Assembly (NCBI RefSeq): GCF_011320095.1
Contig: NZ_JAANOY010000007.1
Coordinates: 1 to 64,000 of the forward strand
Direction: 5' to 3'
From: Cognatiluteimonas telluris
GTDB lineage: Bacteria > Pseudomonadota > Gammaproteobacteria > Xanthomonadales > Xanthomonadaceae
Length of the DNA stretch: 64,000 nucleotides
Shown: positions 1 through 11,948 of the stretch, piece after piece
Layout of the letters: each line of letters starts with the position of its first letter
How positions within the stretch are numbered: the first letter of the stretch is position 1
Position numbers and translations under genes: made by a program
Notes under the pieces: model-generated
Databases searched by the model: none
Seen by the model: the letters and a program-made list of their open reading frames with translations, nothing else
What the model was told of the DNA's origin: nothing

Positions 1-69
1 AGCGAATGGAGGACGATGCGCCTAGAGGAATGACTGTCCACGACAGAACCCGGCTTATCGGCCGGCTCC
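1..69 (+). ncRNA. rnpB: RNase P RNA, 3' end (partial)
   Basis: These bases match the conserved 3' end of bacterial type A RNase P RNA, the catalytic RNA that removes 5' leaders from pre-tRNAs. The block GACTGTCCACGACAGAACCC followed by GGCTTATCGGCCGG is nearly the same as in E. coli. The 5' part lies outside the window. rnpB directly before mraZ is the expected order in xanthomonads. The exact 3' end is estimated from where the terminator-like hairpin starts. Confidence 0.9.
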
Positions 70-98
70 GCCCCTTCTTCGCGCAGCGAAGAAGGGGC
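70..98 (+). terminator. Perfect hairpin after rnpB
   Basis: A 13-bp perfect stem (70-82 with 86-98) closes a 3-nt loop immediately after rnpB. There is no T-run after it, so it may act as a processing or stabilising end rather than a classical intrinsic terminator. Two weaker hairpins follow at about 170-183 and 186-204. Confidence 0.6.
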
Positions 99-442
99 GC
101 CCACGCGAGCCGACTTGTGGCTGCGCCAAAAGTCCGCCCGCGCGGGTCCCCGCTGTGCCACCAGATCCCCGCCCCTGTCGGGGCGCCCCCTTGACTCAAG
201 GGGGCTGACGCCGGCGCCCCCCGGCGGTCGACTCCTTCGCGCGGCTCGTGCCCTGGGTTGTGCACTGCAGCAGCGCCCGGCGGGGTGGCGTGAGCGCTAT
301 GTGAAGCGGGTGAGTCGCGCTTTCCGGGAAGGCGAATCTTAAAATTTGAGACGAAACAGCGGCTTGTGGATAAAGCTTGAACAATTCTCTCAAGTTGCCC
401 GCAAGTCCTTGACAGCATTGGTGAAATTGGTCGGGAAACTTG
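99..442. other. Non-coding stretch between rnpB and the mra promoter
   Basis: No open frame here has a plausible start or codon pattern. The stretch holds small hairpins (170-183, 186-204). It turns AT-richer from about 335 on, with a TAAAAT at 340-345 and a TTGACA at 409-414 that lacks a convincing -10 partner. Confidence 0.5.
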
Positions 443-471
443 TTGACAACCCTGTGGGCCACTCCTAAGGT
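443..471 (+). promoter_or_regulatory. Candidate mra (dcw) promoter
   Basis: A perfect -35 TTGACA (443-448) is followed after 17 bp by TAAGGT (466-471), which keeps the three most conserved -10 bases (T, A and final T). Transcription would start near 478, giving a 5' leader of about 75 nt before mraZ. The site overlaps the start of the MraZ box array. Confidence 0.5.
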
Positions 472-515
472 GGCGACTTGTGGGGAAACCGGGAATTTCG
501 TGGTTTTCCATGGTC
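471..515 (+). promoter_or_regulatory. MraZ operator: TGG-type boxes at 10-bp spacing
   Basis: TGG or GGG triplets begin at 471, 481, 491, 501 and 511, exactly one helical turn apart (TGGCG, TGGGG, GGGAA, TGGTT, TGGTC). Known MraZ operators are direct TGGG-type repeats separated by 5 nt upstream of mraZ, and they mediate autorepression of the cluster. The array overlaps the predicted start site and early leader, which suits a repressor. Confidence 0.65.
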
Positions 516-552
516 GCACAGCCCGCGCAGACGGGCGCCAACGGGTAGGGCC

Positions 553-999
553 ATGTTCCAGGGCGAGACCGCCATCACCATCGACGACAAGGGCCGGCTG
601 GCGATTCCCACCAGCTACCGGGATCTTGTCGCGCGCGAATGCGGCAACCGGCTGGTCATCACGTACAACCCGTTCGAGCCCGGATCGCTCTACCTCTATC
701 CGCAGCCGGTCTGGGAAAAGGTCCGCGACCAGGTCAATGCCCTGCCCCGTACCCGCAGTGTCAGCCGCAACCTGCAGCTGAAGCTGGTCGGTGCGGCCAC
801 GTTCGTCGAGCCCGACGGCAGTGGCCGGATCGGCATCCCGGCCAGCCACCGCAATGCGGTCGGCATCGACAAGAAAGCCGTGCTGCTGGGCATGGGCGAC
901 AAGTTCGAGCTTTGGAGCGAGCAGGCGCACCACGCCCAGATCCGGCAGACGTTGACGGATGCCGACCTGGGCGAGGGCCTGCTCGACCTGCAGCTATGA
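553..999 (+). CDS. mraZ: Transcriptional regulator MraZ
   Basis: 148-aa DNA-binding protein with two SpoVT-AbrB-like domains; in the family it forms ring oligomers and represses its own dcw operon. The N-terminus [19 protein letters not shown] and the second repeat (a GRIGIP segment near residue 97) are typical. The ATG at 553 is chosen over a longer TTG frame at 478 because it gives the family N-terminus and leaves the operator outside the gene. Its stop overlaps the rsmH start (ATGA, 996-999). It is the first gene of the division cluster and sits directly behind its own predicted operator. Confidence 0.95.
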   Translation: MFQGETAITIDDKGRLAIPTSYRDLVARECGNRLVITYNPFEPGSLYLYPQPVWEKVRDQVNALPRTRSVSRNLQLKLVGAATFVEPDGSGRIGIPASHRNAVGIDKKAVLLGMGDKFELWSEQAHHAQIRQTLTDADLGEGLLDLQL

Positions 1000-1952
1000 C
1001 GGGCGGTGGCGCGGATCCCCGATCCGCCCACCTTCCGGTGCTCTTCGCGCAGGTCATGGAAGGACTGCGCGTGCGTCCGGATGGAACCTACCTGGATGGC
1101 ACCTTCGGGCGCGGTGGGCATGCGCGCGGGGTGCTCGACAAGCTCGGTCCCGGAGGCCGGCTGCTGCTGATGGACAAGGACCCCGAGGCGATCGACGTGG
1201 CCGGACGCGAGTTCGCCGGCGACGCGCGCGTGGCGATCCGGCGCGGCAGCTTCGCCGACCTCGCGCAGTGGGATGCGACCGCCAGCGGCCTGGACGGCGT
1301 GCTGTTCGACCTGGGCGTGTCCTCGCCGCAGCTCGACGTCGCCGCGCGCGGCTTCAGCTTCGGCAAGGACGGCCCGCTGGACATGCGCATGGACCCGGAC
1401 AGCGGCGAGAGCGCGGCGCAGTGGCTGGCGCAGGCGAGCGAGATCCAGATCGCCGACGTGCTGTGGACCTACGGCGAGGAGAAGATGTCGCGCCGGATCG
1501 CGCGCGTGCTGGTCGCCCGCCGCGCGGAAACGCCGATTACCCGCACCGCGCAGCTGGCCGAGCTCATCGCTTCGGCGGTGCCGCGCCGCGACCAGAAGAT
1601 CCATCCGGCCACCCGCAGCTTCCAGGCGATCCGCATCTTCATCAACCGCGAACTGGCCGATCTCGAACGCGGCCTGGACGCCGCCTTCGATCGCCTGAAC
1701 GTGCACGGGCGGCTGGCGGTGATCAGCTTCCATTCGCTGGAAGACCGCATCGTCAAGCGCTTCATCGCCACGCGCGCGAAGCCGCCGGCAGGCAACCGGC
1801 GGCTGCCGGTGGAGCAGGCGTTCACGCCGACGCTGCTGGCGATCGGCGACGCGCAGAAAGCCGATTCGGCGGAGCTGGCGGCCAACCCGCGCGCGCGCAG
1901 CGCGGTGCTGCGGGTGGCGGAAAAACTTCCGGCCGCCGGAGCGCCGGCATGA
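996..1952 (+). CDS. rsmH: 16S rRNA (cytosine1402-N4)-methyltransferase RsmH
   Basis: 318-aa SAM-dependent methyltransferase (formerly MraW) that methylates C1402 of 16S rRNA in the ribosomal P site. It shows the N-terminal HLPVLFAQV segment, the SAM-binding [10 protein letters not shown] motif near residue 36, the [11 protein letters not shown] motif, and the C-terminal [14 protein letters not shown] motif characteristic of RsmH. It overlaps mraZ and ftsL by 4 bp each, so it is translationally coupled within the dcw operon. Confidence 0.97.
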   Translation: MTGGGADPRSAHLPVLFAQVMEGLRVRPDGTYLDGTFGRGGHARGVLDKLGPGGRLLLMDKDPEAIDVAGREFAGDARVAIRRGSFADLAQWDATASGLDGVLFDLGVSSPQLDVAARGFSFGKDGPLDMRMDPDSGESAAQWLAQASEIQIADVLWTYGEEKMSRRIARVLVARRAETPITRTAQLAELIASAVPRRDQKIHPATRSFQAIRIFINRELADLERGLDAAFDRLNVHGRLAVISFHSLEDRIVKRFIATRAKPPAGNRRLPVEQAFTPTLLAIGDAQKADSAELAANPRARSAVLRVAEKLPAAGAPA

Positions 1953-2215
1953 GCGCGCGCATCCTGCTGGCCGTGCTGGTGCTCGCCAACGTGGTCAGCG
2001 CGATCGGCGTGGTGTTCGCACGCCACGAGCACCGCCAGCTGTTCATCCGGCTCACCGCGCTGGAGAAGGCGCGCGACGAGCTCAACATCGAATTCGGCCG
2101 CCTGCAGCTGGAGCAGGCGACCTGGGCCGAGAGCAACCGCATCGACCAGATCGCGCGCGAGCGGCTGGGGATGAAGTTCCCGGAAGCGGGTGACATCGTG
2201 GTGGTGCGCCCGTGA
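1949..2215 (+). CDS. ftsL: Cell division protein FtsL
   Basis: 88-aa bitopic inner-membrane protein of the divisome. A short cytoplasmic start is followed by one membrane segment (about residues 3-24) and a periplasmic leucine-zipper-like coiled coil ending near the RERLGMKFP signature. In the family it forms the FtsQLB subcomplex that activates FtsWI. It is found by position and shape as much as by sequence, since FtsL is poorly conserved. It starts in the ATGA overlap with rsmH and its stop overlaps the GTG of ftsI. Confidence 0.9.
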   Translation: MSARILLAVLVLANVVSAIGVVFARHEHRQLFIRLTALEKARDELNIEFGRLQLEQATWAESNRIDQIARERLGMKFPEAGDIVVVRP

Positions 2216-4095
2216 TCGGCCGCAGCACCAAGCCCGGCAAGCAGCGTGGACGCGCGCAGTTCGACCTGCGCAAGCGGCTGTGGGTGGTGTCCGGGACGCT
2301 GCTGGCGTGCTCGCTGGCGCTGGTCGGGCGCGCGGTCGACCTGCAGATCGTCGACAACGCCTTCTATCGCGAGCAGGGCAACGAGCGCTTCCTGCGCGAG
2401 ATCGCGATCCCGACCTCGCGCGGGATGATCACCGACCGCAACGGTGAACCGCTGGCGGTGTCCTCGCCGGTGGAATCGGTGTGGGGCAATCCGCAGGAAC
2501 TGCTGAAGGTCCCCGATCGCCTGCCGGAGCTGGCCGGCCTGCTCGACGTGCCGCTGGAGCAGCTGACGCTCCGCCTGGGCCAGAAGAGCGACAAGGAATT
2601 CATGTACCTCAAGCGCCGGATCAATCCGGATGAGGCACAGGCCATCCTCGGGCATCACATCCCCGGCGTGTTTTCGCAACGCGAATTCCGCCGCTTCTAC
2701 CCGCAGGGCGAAGCGCTGGCGCACGTGCTGGGCTTCACCAACATCGACGATCGCGGCCAGGAAGGCGTCGAGCTCGCCTTCGACGACTGGCTGCGTGGCA
2801 CCCCGGGCGCGAAGAAGGTCATCCGCGACCGCCGTGGCCGGATCGTCGAGAACGTCGACCTGGTGCGTGCGGCGCAGCCGGGCAAGGACCTCACGCTCAG
2901 CATCGACCGTCGCATCCAGTACCTGACCTACCGCGAACTCAAGCGCACGCTGCTGGAGACCGGCGCCAGCAGTGCATCGGCGGTGGTGCTCGACATCAAC
3001 ACCGGCGAAGTGCTGGCGATGGCCAACCTGCCGTCGTTCAACCCCAATGCGGTCGACGGCAGCCTGCGCGACGCGCACCGAAACCGCGCGGTCACCGACG
3101 TGGTCGAGCCCGGCTCGACGATGAAGCCGATCACCGTCGCCGCCGCGCTCACCGCCGGCGTGGTCACGCCCGACACGCTGATCGACACCAACCCCGGCTG
3201 GATGCCCAACGGCCGCTATCGCACCACCGACACCCACAACCATGGTGTGCTGACGGTGACGGGCGTGATCACCAAGAGTTCCAATGTCGGCGCGGCCAAG
3301 ATCGCGGCGCGGTTGCAGGACCAGCAGTTCTACGACTTCATCCGCGGCTTCGGCTATGGCAGTGCACCGCACAGCGGGTTCCCGGGCGAGTCGGCGGGCG
3401 TGCTGCCGTCGCCGTCGCGCTGGAGCGGCACCAGCAAGCAGACGATCTCCTACGGCTACGGCCTGTCGGCGACGCCGCTGCAGATTGCCGAAGCCTACGC
3501 GGCGATGGCCAACGGCGGACGGCTGATCGCGCCGACCTTCGTCAAGGGCCAGCGCAACGAAGCGCAGCAGGCGCTGGAGCCCAAGATCGCGCATGAAGTG
3601 ATGAAGATGATGCAGACGGTGACCGAGCCCGGCGGCACCGCGACCACCGCGGCGATCCTGGGCTACCACGTCGCCGGCAAGACCGGCACCGCGCGCAAGG
3701 CCAGCGGCGGCAGTTATTCGCGCCGCTACATCTCGATCTTCGCCGGCGTGGTACCGGTGGACAACCCGCGCTTCTCGATGGTGGTGGTGGTCAACGAACC
3801 CGATCCCAGCCGTCGCGGTTACTACGGCGGATCGGTGTCCGGGCCGGTGTTCCACAACGTCATGGAAGGCGCGCTGCGGCTGATGGACGTGCCGCCGGAC
3901 GACATCGACACCTGGCTCGCGGTGCAGGCGCAAAAGCGCGCAGCAGGCGCGGCGGGTGCGGCAGGCGGGGACGCCGTGCCCACGCCTGCCGGGCCCGTGA
4001 CACAGGGTGGCGATCCCATCCCCGCCGCGCCGACGGCTTCGCGCATCCCGGGTTCCGACGCGCGCGTCCCGGCCGCCGCGGGAGGGCAGCGATGA
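2212..4095 (+). CDS. ftsI: Peptidoglycan D,D-transpeptidase FtsI (PBP3)
   Basis: 627-aa class B penicillin-binding protein that cross-links septal peptidoglycan. After a basic N-terminus and one membrane anchor (about residues 22-42) come the dimerisation domain and the transpeptidase domain, with STMK (active serine), SSN and KTG motifs all visible. The tail after about residue 565 is Ala/Gly/Pro-rich and likely disordered, making the protein somewhat longer than E. coli FtsI. It starts with GTG within the ftsL stop (GTGA), the only start that keeps the coupling. Confidence 0.96.
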   Translation: MIGRSTKPGKQRGRAQFDLRKRLWVVSGTLLACSLALVGRAVDLQIVDNAFYREQGNERFLREIAIPTSRGMITDRNGEPLAVSSPVESVWGNPQELLKVPDRLPELAGLLDVPLEQLTLRLGQKSDKEFMYLKRRINPDEAQAILGHHIPGVFSQREFRRFYPQGEALAHVLGFTNIDDRGQEGVELAFDDWLRGTPGAKKVIRDRRGRIVENVDLVRAAQPGKDLTLSIDRRIQYLTYRELKRTLLETGASSASAVVLDINTGEVLAMANLPSFNPNAVDGSLRDAHRNRAVTDVVEPGSTMKPITVAAALTAGVVTPDTLIDTNPGWMPNGRYRTTDTHNHGVLTVTGVITKSSNVGAAKIAARLQDQQFYDFIRGFGYGSAPHSGFPGESAGVLPSPSRWSGTSKQTISYGYGLSATPLQIAEAYAAMANGGRLIAPTFVKGQRNEAQQALEPKIAHEVMKMMQTVTEPGGTATTAAILGYHVAGKTGTARKASGGSYSRRYISIFAGVVPVDNPRFSMVVVVNEPDPSRRGYYGGSVSGPVFHNVMEGALRLMDVPPDDIDTWLAVQAQKRAAGAAGAAGGDAVPTPAGPVTQGGDPIPAAPTASRIPGSDARVPAAAGGQR

Positions 4096-5585
4096 CCCGC
4101 GCGATGCTGCTGGCCGAACTGCTGCCCGATGTCGCCGGCGTCCCGGCGGATCTGGCGATCACCGGCCTGGTGCAGGACAGCCGCGCCGTGCGTGCGGGTG
4201 ATGCGTTCGTCGCGATCGGGCCGGTCGCCAACGACATGGCTTCGCACGGGCTGCGTTTCGCGACGCAGGCGCGCCAGGCCGGCGCCGCGATCGTATTGTT
4301 CGAGCCGCCCGCACCGGCGGAATGGCCGGCGCCGGCCGATGCGCTGCCGGTGCCCGGGTTGCAGGCGCGCATCGGCGCGATCGCCGATCGTTTCCACGGC
4401 AGTCCATCGCAGGCGATGACCGTCGTCGGCGTCACCGGCACCAACGGCAAGACCTCGACGGTGCAGTTGCTGTCGCAGGCCTGGGCCTTGCGCGGCGTCA
4501 CCGGCGGCAGCATCGGCACGCTCGGCGCCGGCCTGTACGGCCAGGTCGTGCCGACCGGCTTCACCACCCCGCTGGTGTTGCAGTTGCACGAACTGCTGGC
4601 GCGGATGCATGAAGCCGGCGCGACCGCGGTCGCGATGGAAGTCAGCTCGCACGCGCTCGACCAGGGACGCGTGGATGGCGTGCATTTCGACGTCGCCGTG
4701 TTCACCAACCTCACCCGCGACCATCTGGATTATCACGGCGACATGGATGCCTACGGCCAGGCCAAGGCGCGGCTGTTCCAGTGGCCGGGACTGCGCGCGG
4801 CGGTGCTCAACCTCGACGACGGCTTCGGCCGCGAACTGCGCGCCTCGCTTCCGGCCGGCACCCGCGGCATCGGCGTCAGCTCGCGCGGCGCGCAGGCCGA
4901 CGTGCGCGCGGAAAACATCGCCCTCGATGCCGGCGGGATCGCGTTCGACCTGGTGATCGGCGACGTGCGCTCGGACGTGCGCTCACCGCTGCTTGGGCGC
5001 TTCAACGTCGACAACCTGCTGGCGGTCGCGGGCGCGCTGCATGCGCTCGGCGACGCGCCGGACACGATTGCCGGGACGCTTGAGCAGCTGCAGCCGGTGG
5101 CCGGGCGCATGACCCGCATCGGCGGGCAGGGTGGCATGCCGCTGGTGGTGGTGGACTACGCACACACGCCCGATGCGCTGGAGCAGGCGTTGGCCTCGCT
5201 GCGCGAACACGCGCACGGCCGGCTGGTGTGCGTGTTCGGCTGCGGGGGCGAGCGCGATCGCGGCAAGCGCCCGCAGATGGCCGCGATCGCCGAACGTAGC
5301 GCCGATGCGGTCATCGTCACCGACGACAATCCGCGCGACGAGGAAGGCGATGCGATCGTCGCCGACATCCTCGCCGGTTTCGCCAGGCCGGCGGTGGTCA
5401 CCGTCGAGCGCGATCGCGCGGCGGCGATCGGACGTGCCATCGGCGAGGCCGGCGCCGGCGACATCGTGCTGGTCGCTGGCAAGGGCCACGAGCCCTACCA
5501 GGAAATCGCCGGCGTGCGCCATCCCTTCGACGACGTGCAGGTCGCCACGCGCGCCCTGGCGCAGGCACGGGAGGCGCGCGCATGA
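4092..5585 (+). CDS. murE: UDP-MurNAc-tripeptide synthetase MurE
   Basis: 497-aa cytoplasmic Mur ligase adding the third stem-peptide residue. The ATP loop [11 protein letters not shown] (near residue 114) and the DNPR motif (in [12 protein letters not shown]) are present; DNPR is the signature of meso-diaminopimelate specificity, as expected for a Gram-negative. Start and stop both overlap the neighbours by 4 bp (ftsI and murF). Confidence 0.97.
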   Translation: MTRAMLLAELLPDVAGVPADLAITGLVQDSRAVRAGDAFVAIGPVANDMASHGLRFATQARQAGAAIVLFEPPAPAEWPAPADALPVPGLQARIGAIADRFHGSPSQAMTVVGVTGTNGKTSTVQLLSQAWALRGVTGGSIGTLGAGLYGQVVPTGFTTPLVLQLHELLARMHEAGATAVAMEVSSHALDQGRVDGVHFDVAVFTNLTRDHLDYHGDMDAYGQAKARLFQWPGLRAAVLNLDDGFGRELRASLPAGTRGIGVSSRGAQADVRAENIALDAGGIAFDLVIGDVRSDVRSPLLGRFNVDNLLAVAGALHALGDAPDTIAGTLEQLQPVAGRMTRIGGQGGMPLVVVDYAHTPDALEQALASLREHAHGRLVCVFGCGGERDRGKRPQMAAIAERSADAVIVTDDNPRDEEGDAIVADILAGFARPAVVTVERDRAAAIGRAIGEAGAGDIVLVAGKGHEPYQEIAGVRHPFDDVQVATRALAQAREARA

Positions 5586-6962
5586 AGCCGGTGCCGCTGA
5601 GCCGCGTCGCGCAATGGACCGGGGGCCGCCTCGACGGACCCGACGTGCTGATCGACGCGATCGCCACCGACACCCGCACGCTGGATGCCAGCGACGGTCG
5701 CGCGGCGCTGTTCATCGCGCTCAAGGGCGAGCGCTTCGACGGTCACGCGCACGTGCGCGACGCGATCGATGCCGGCGCGCGCGCCGCGCTGGTCGCGCAT
5801 CCGGTGGACGCCGCGATCCCCCAGGTCGTGGTCGCCGATACCGAGCGCGCGCTGGCCGCGTTCGCCGCGGCGATGCAGCACGCGCGCAACGGCAAGGTGG
5901 TTGCTATCACCGGCAGCAACGGCAAGACCAGCGTCAAGACGCTGCTGCTGTCGATCCTGCAGCGCGCCGCGGCCGAGGCCGGCGGCGTGGCCTACGCCAA
6001 TCCCGGCAACCGCAACAACGAGATCGGCTTGCCGCTGGCGGTGCTGGATGCGCCGGAAGATGCGCTGTATTCGATCTACGAGATGGGCGCCGGCAAGCCG
6101 GGCGACATCGCCTATCTCACCGCGATCGCGCGTCCCGATGTCGCGCTGGTGAACAACATCGCACCGGCGCACCTGGAGCGCATGGGCAGCCTGCTCGGCG
6201 TGGCAGACACCAAGGGCGCGATCTACGACGCCCTGCCGGCCGGCGGGGTGGCGGTGATCAACGCCGACGATGCCTTCGCGCCGTATTTCGCCGAGCGCGC
6301 GCATGGACGTCGCCTGCTTCGATTCGGCCTCGACGCCAGCGCCGACATCACCGCGCGCGACGTCGTCGCCACCGACGGCGGCACCCGCTTCGTGCTGGCG
6401 ACACCGGTGGGCGAAATCGCCGTCGCGCTGGCGTTGCCCGGCCGCCACAACCTGCTCAACGCGCTCGCCGCAGCGTCGCTCGCGCGCGGCGTGGGGGCAC
6501 CGTTGCCGGCGATCGCGGCCGGGCTGGATGCCGCGCGCGCAGTCGCCGGCCGCCTGGTCACCCACCGCCTTGCCAATGGCGCAACCCTGATCGACGACAG
6601 TTACAACGCCAATCCGGGTTCGTTGAACGCCGCGATCGATACCCTCGCCGGGCTGTCCGGCGAGAGCTGGCTGGTGCTGGGCGACATGCGTGAGTTGGGC
6701 GTCGACGCCGAAGCGCTGCACGCCGAAGCCGGGCGCCGTGCCAAGGCCGCGGGCATCGCGCGGCTGTACACGCTTGGCCCGCTGAGCGCCGCCGCGGCCA
6801 AGGCCTTCGGCGACGGCGCGCGACACTTCGAAAACCACGCCGCGCTCGCCGATGCGCTGTGTCCGGAACTCGCCGACAACGTGCGCGTGCTGGTCAAGGG
6901 CTCGCGCGGCAGCGCGATGGACAGGATCGTGCGCGCCCTGCTGCCGCACGCGGAGGACACCC

Positions 6963-6973
<11 letters not shown>
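5582..6973 (+). CDS. murF: UDP-MurNAc-tripeptide:D-Ala-D-Ala ligase MurF
   Basis: 463-aa Mur ligase that attaches D-Ala-D-Ala to make the UDP-MurNAc-pentapeptide. The P-loop [12 protein letters not shown] lies near residue 110, with the Mur central-domain [13 protein letters not shown] segment and a C-terminal SYNANPGSL motif. Length is normal. Its 3' end overlaps mraY by 11 bp. Confidence 0.96.
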
Positions 6974-8047
<1,074 letters not shown>

Positions 8048-8048
<1 letters not shown>

Positions 8049-9346
8049 TGCACGACGCGCCCTACGTCCGCCAGGCGACCCGGCTCGACGCGATCCCCGG
8101 GCGCTTCGACCCGTGGCTGCTCGGGGCATCCGTCGCGCTCGCCGCGCTGGGCGTGGTGATGGTCGCGTCGAGCTCGATCGCGATGAATTCCGATCCGTTC
8201 TACTACCTCACCCGCCACGTCGTGTTCCTCGTTGGCGGCATCGCGCTCGCGGGCTGGGCGATGCGGACCGAGTTGAAGACGGTCGAGAAGCACAACCAGT
8301 GGCTGCTGCTGGCCTGCTTCGTGCTGCTGGCGCTGGTGTTCGTGCCCGTGCTTGGCAGCAGCGTCAACGGCGCGCGGCGCTGGATCAACCTCGGCGTGGC
8401 GCGCTTCCAGACGGTGGAAGCGGTGAAGGTGCTGTACATCGTGTGGCTGTCCAGCTACCTCGTGCGTTTCCGCGACGAGGTCAATGCGACCTGGCCGGCG
8501 ATGCTCAAGCCGCTCGGCGTCGCCGGCGGGTTGGTGCTGTTGCTGCTGCTGCAGCCGGACTTCGGTTCCTCGACGCTGCTGCTGGCGATCACCGCCGGCA
8601 TGCTCGTGCTCGGCGGCGTCAACCTGCCGCGGATGTCGGCGCCGGTGGTGGTGGGCCTGCCGCTGTTCGCCTTCATCGCGATCCTGGAGCCTTACCGGCT
8701 GCGCCGGATCACCTCGTTCATGGATCCGTGGAAGGACCAGCTCGGCTCGGGCTACCAGCTGTCCAATGCGCTGATGGCGGTCGGCCGCGGCGAATGGTTC
8801 GGCGTCGGCCTCGGCGCCTCGGTGCAGAAGCTCAACTACCTGCCCGAAGCGCATACGGATTTCATTTTCTCGGTCATCGCCGAGGAGCTCGGCTTCGTCG
8901 GCGTGTGCCTGGTGATCGGCTTGTATGCGCTGCTGGTCGGGCGCGCGTTCTGGCTGGGCTACCGCTGCGTGGAGATGCGCCGCTACTTCGCCGGCTATTG
9001 CGCGTTCGGCATCGCGTTGTCGGTCGCGCTGCAGAGCTTCGTCTCGATCGGCGTCAACCTCGGGCTGCTGCCGACCAAGGGCCTGACGCTGCCGCTGATT
9101 TCTTCCGGCGGCTCGAGCGTGCTGATGACCTGCGTGGCGCTGGGCCTGCTGCTGCGCGTGTCCTACGAGCTCGATCGCGCCGAACGCCAGGTCGCCAAGC
9201 TGCGCGGAGATGCCGTCCAGCCGACCCGTGGCACCGTGCCTTCAACCACCCAGCCACCGGTGCAAGCACCGGCGCGTACGGGGCCGCGCCCGCGCCGGGT
9301 GGAACCGGTGCCGGGCATCGCCGCCGCGCTGAGGAAGGGCGCATGA
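8048..9346 (+). CDS. ftsW: Septal peptidoglycan glycosyltransferase FtsW
   Basis: 432-aa SEDS-family membrane protein that polymerises lipid II at the septum in partnership with FtsI. About ten membrane helices are visible. Conserved SEDS segments include [28 protein letters not shown] and the C-terminal [10 protein letters not shown]. The cytoplasmic tail after about residue 385 is basic and Pro-rich. The start overlaps the mraY stop and the stop overlaps the murG ATG. Confidence 0.96.
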
Positions 9347-10485
9347 ATGCCGTGAACGCCAACGTGACGACGGCGGCCGATACGCCGCACACGAATGCAC
9401 CGGTGATGATCCTGGCCGGGGGCACCGGCGGGCACATCTTCCCGGGCCTCGCCGTCGCGTCGGTGCTGCAGGCGCGCGGCGTGCCGGTGGTCTGGCTGGG
9501 CGCGGACGGTGGCATGGAAACCCGGCTGGTGCCGGCGCGTGGGATCGCGATCGATACCATCCCGGTCCGCGGCCTGCGCGGCAAGGGACTGTCCACGCTG
9601 ATGGTCGCGCCGCTGCGCGTCTACGCCGCCACCCGCGCTGCGACCCGCGTGCTGCGCACGCGCCGGCCACGCGCGGTGGTGAGTTTCGGTGGTTATGCCG
9701 CAGGGCCCGGCGGCATCGCGGCGCGACTGCAACGCACGCCGCTGATCGTGCACGAGCAGAACCGCGCGCCGGGCATGACCAACCGCGTGCTGGCGCGCTT
9801 CGCACGACGGGTGCTGACCGGCTTCCCGCAGACCTTCAAGCGCGTGCGCGAGGAAGTCGTCGGCAATCCGGTGCGCCCCGAAATCGCCTCGCTGCCGCCG
9901 CCCGATGAGCGCCTGCCGCTGCGCAATGGCGCGCTGCGCGTGCTCGTTCTGGGCGGCAGCCAGGGTGCGCGCGCGCTCAACAGCGCCGTGCCGCGCGCGC
10001 TCGCGGGTTTCGGCGGCGCGGTCGACGTGCGCCACCAGTGCGGCGAGAAGCTGCGCGACGAGGCCACGCGCGCCTATGCCGACGCCAGGGTCGTCGCCTC
10101 GGTCGAGCCCTTCATCGCCGACATGGCCGCCGCCTACGCCTGGGCCGACCTCGTCGTCTGCCGCGCCGGCGCGTTGACGCTCGCCGAAGTCTGCGCCGCG
10201 GGCATCGGCAGCCTGCTGGTGCCGTTCCCGCAGGCGGTCGACGACCACCAGACTCGCAATGCCGAATACCTGGTCGAACGCGGTGCGGCGCGCCTGCTGC
10301 CGCAGGGCGATTCGCTCGCCGACGAGTTGCGCATCGCGTTGACCGAGCTCGCCGCCGATCCCGCCAGGCGCTTGGCGATGGCGCAGGCGGCACGCGCGCT
10401 GGCCAGGCCCGATGCGGCTGAACGCGTCGCCGACATCGTGCTCGCGGCCAGCGCCAGCACGGCACCGGCGAGGACCGCCGCATGA
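9343..10485 (+). CDS. murG: UDP-GlcNAc:lipid I GlcNAc transferase MurG
   Basis: 380-aa peripheral membrane GT28 enzyme that makes lipid II from lipid I. The N-terminal [14 protein letters not shown] loop (near residue 26), the [12 protein letters not shown] motif and the C-terminal [10 protein letters not shown] nucleotide-sugar motif are diagnostic. The first 20 residues are a non-conserved extension, so an internal start cannot be excluded, but the ATG at 9343 overlaps the ftsW stop. Confidence 0.96.
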   Translation: MNAVNANVTTAADTPHTNAPVMILAGGTGGHIFPGLAVASVLQARGVPVVWLGADGGMETRLVPARGIAIDTIPVRGLRGKGLSTLMVAPLRVYAATRAATRVLRTRRPRAVVSFGGYAAGPGGIAARLQRTPLIVHEQNRAPGMTNRVLARFARRVLTGFPQTFKRVREEVVGNPVRPEIASLPPPDERLPLRNGALRVLVLGGSQGARALNSAVPRALAGFGGAVDVRHQCGEKLRDEATRAYADARVVASVEPFIADMAAAYAWADLVVCRAGALTLAEVCAAGIGSLLVPFPQAVDDHQTRNAEYLVERGAARLLPQGDSLADELRIALTELAADPARRLAMAQAARALARPDAAERVADIVLAASASTAPARTAA

Positions 10486-11948
10486 GCCTGCGCCGCCTGC
10501 TCGCCACCCGCGACCTGCCGCAGGCCGAAGTCGCGCGCGCCGGCGCCGACGGTACCCCGGCGCGGGTGCATTTCGTCGGCATCGGCGGCGTCGGCATGAG
10601 CGGCATCGCCGAAGTCCTGTGCACGCTGGGCTACCAGGTGTCGGGATCGGACAACGCCGACAATGCGACGACGCGGCGGCTGGCGACGCTGGGCGCCACG
10701 ATCCAGCGCGGCCACGCCGCCGAACACGTGGTCGGCGCCGACTGCGTGGTGGTGTCCAGCGCCATCAAGCGCGACAACGCCGAACTGGTCGAAGCGCGCA
10801 CGCGGCGGATCCCGATCGTGCCGCGCGCGGAAATGCTCGCCGAGCTGATGCGCTTCCGCCGCGGCATTGCCGTGGCCGGCACCCATGGCAAGACCACCAC
10901 GACGTCACTGCTGGCCAGCGTGCTGGGCGAGGGCGACCTGGATCCGACCTTCGTCATCGGCGGCAAGCTGCTCGCGGCCGGCGCCAACGCGCGCCTGGGT
11001 GGGGGTGACTGGCTGGTGGCCGAAGCCGACGAAAGCGACGGCAGCTTCCTGCGGCTCAACCCGCTGGTGGCGATCGTGACCAACATCGACGCCGACCACC
11101 TGGAGAATTACGGCGGCGACTTCGCGCGCGTGCAGGCGGCGTTCGCCGAGTTCCTGCACCGGCTGCCGTTCTACGGCCTGGCGGTGCTGTGCATCGACGA
11201 TGCCGAGGTCGCGGCGCTGGCGCGCGATACCTCGCGCCACGTCATGACCTACGGGTTCGATGCCGCCGCCGACGTGCGCGCCGAGGACGTACGCCAGCAG
11301 GGCGCGTGCATGCACTTCATGCTCTGCCTGCCCGACGATACCCGCACCCCCATCGAACTGGCCCTCCCCGGGCGGCACAACGTGCAGAACGCGCTCGCCG
11401 CGGCGGCGGTGGGCTGGCAGCTCGGCGTCGAACCGGCGGCCATCGCGGCGGCGCTGCAGAAGTTCGCCGGCATCGGCCGCCGCTTCAACCTGCTGGCGCA
11501 ACTGCGCACGGACAAGGGCGCGACGGTACAGCTGGTGGACGACTACGGCCACCATCCGAAGGAACTCGAAGCGGTATTCGCCGCGGCGCGCGGTGGCTGG
11601 CCGGACAAGCGGCTGGTGGTGGCCTTCCAGCCGCACCGCTACAGCCGCACGCGCGACCTGTTCGACGACTTTGCCGGCGTGCTGTCCAGCGTCGACGCGC
11701 TGGTGCTGACCGAGGTCTACCCGGCTGGCGAGGCGCCGATCGTCGGTGCCGATGCCAAGTCGCTGGCGCGCGCCATCCGCAGCCGTGGCCGCGTCGATCC
11801 GGTGCTGGTCAACGCGCCCTCCGACCTGGCGACGGTGTTGCCCGACGTGCTGCGCGACGGCGACCTGCTGCTGCTGATGGGCGCCGGCGATATCGGTCAC
11901 GCCGCGCAGCAGCTGGCCGCCCATGGATTTTCAGGAGAATCGAAGTGA
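10482..11948 (+). CDS. murC: UDP-MurNAc:L-alanine ligase MurC
   Basis: 488-aa cytoplasmic ligase that adds L-Ala to UDP-MurNAc, the first stem-peptide step. It shows [15 protein letters not shown] (UDP-binding, near residue 30), the ATP loop [11 protein letters not shown], and the EADESDGSF and DDYGHHPKE motifs. Start and stop overlap murG and ddlB by 4 bp. No murB lies between murC and ddlB here; it must be elsewhere. Confidence 0.96.
   Translation: MSLRRLLATRDLPQAEVARAGADGTPARVHFVGIGGVGMSGIAEVLCTLGYQVSGSDNADNATTRRLATLGATIQRGHAAEHVVGADCVVVSSAIKRDNAELVEARTRRIPIVPRAEMLAELMRFRRGIAVAGTHGKTTTTSLLASVLGEGDLDPTFVIGGKLLAAGANARLGGGDWLVAEADESDGSFLRLNPLVAIVTNIDADHLENYGGDFARVQAAFAEFLHRLPFYGLAVLCIDDAEVAALARDTSRHVMTYGFDAAADVRAEDVRQQGACMHFMLCLPDDTRTPIELALPGRHNVQNALAAAAVGWQLGVEPAAIAAALQKFAGIGRRFNLLAQLRTDKGATVQLVDDYGHHPKELEAVFAAARGGWPDKRLVVAFQPHRYSRTRDLFDDFAGVLSSVDALVLTEVYPAGEAPIVGADAKSLARAIRSRGRVDPVLVNAPSDLATVLPDVLRDGDLLLLMGAGDIGHAAQQLAAHGFSGESK

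Noticed and set aside
409-437. TTGACA at 409-414 as the mra promoter
   Set aside because: No -10-like hexamer at 16-18 bp; the second TTGACA at 443 has a better partner.
478-552. Upstream TTG start for mraZ
   Set aside because: It would place the operator boxes inside the coding sequence and add non-family residues before MFQGE.
1822-3933. 703-codon open frame antisense to ftsI
   Set aside because: Mirror frame caused by high GC at third positions; no family features, and the sense strand carries intact ftsL and ftsI motifs.
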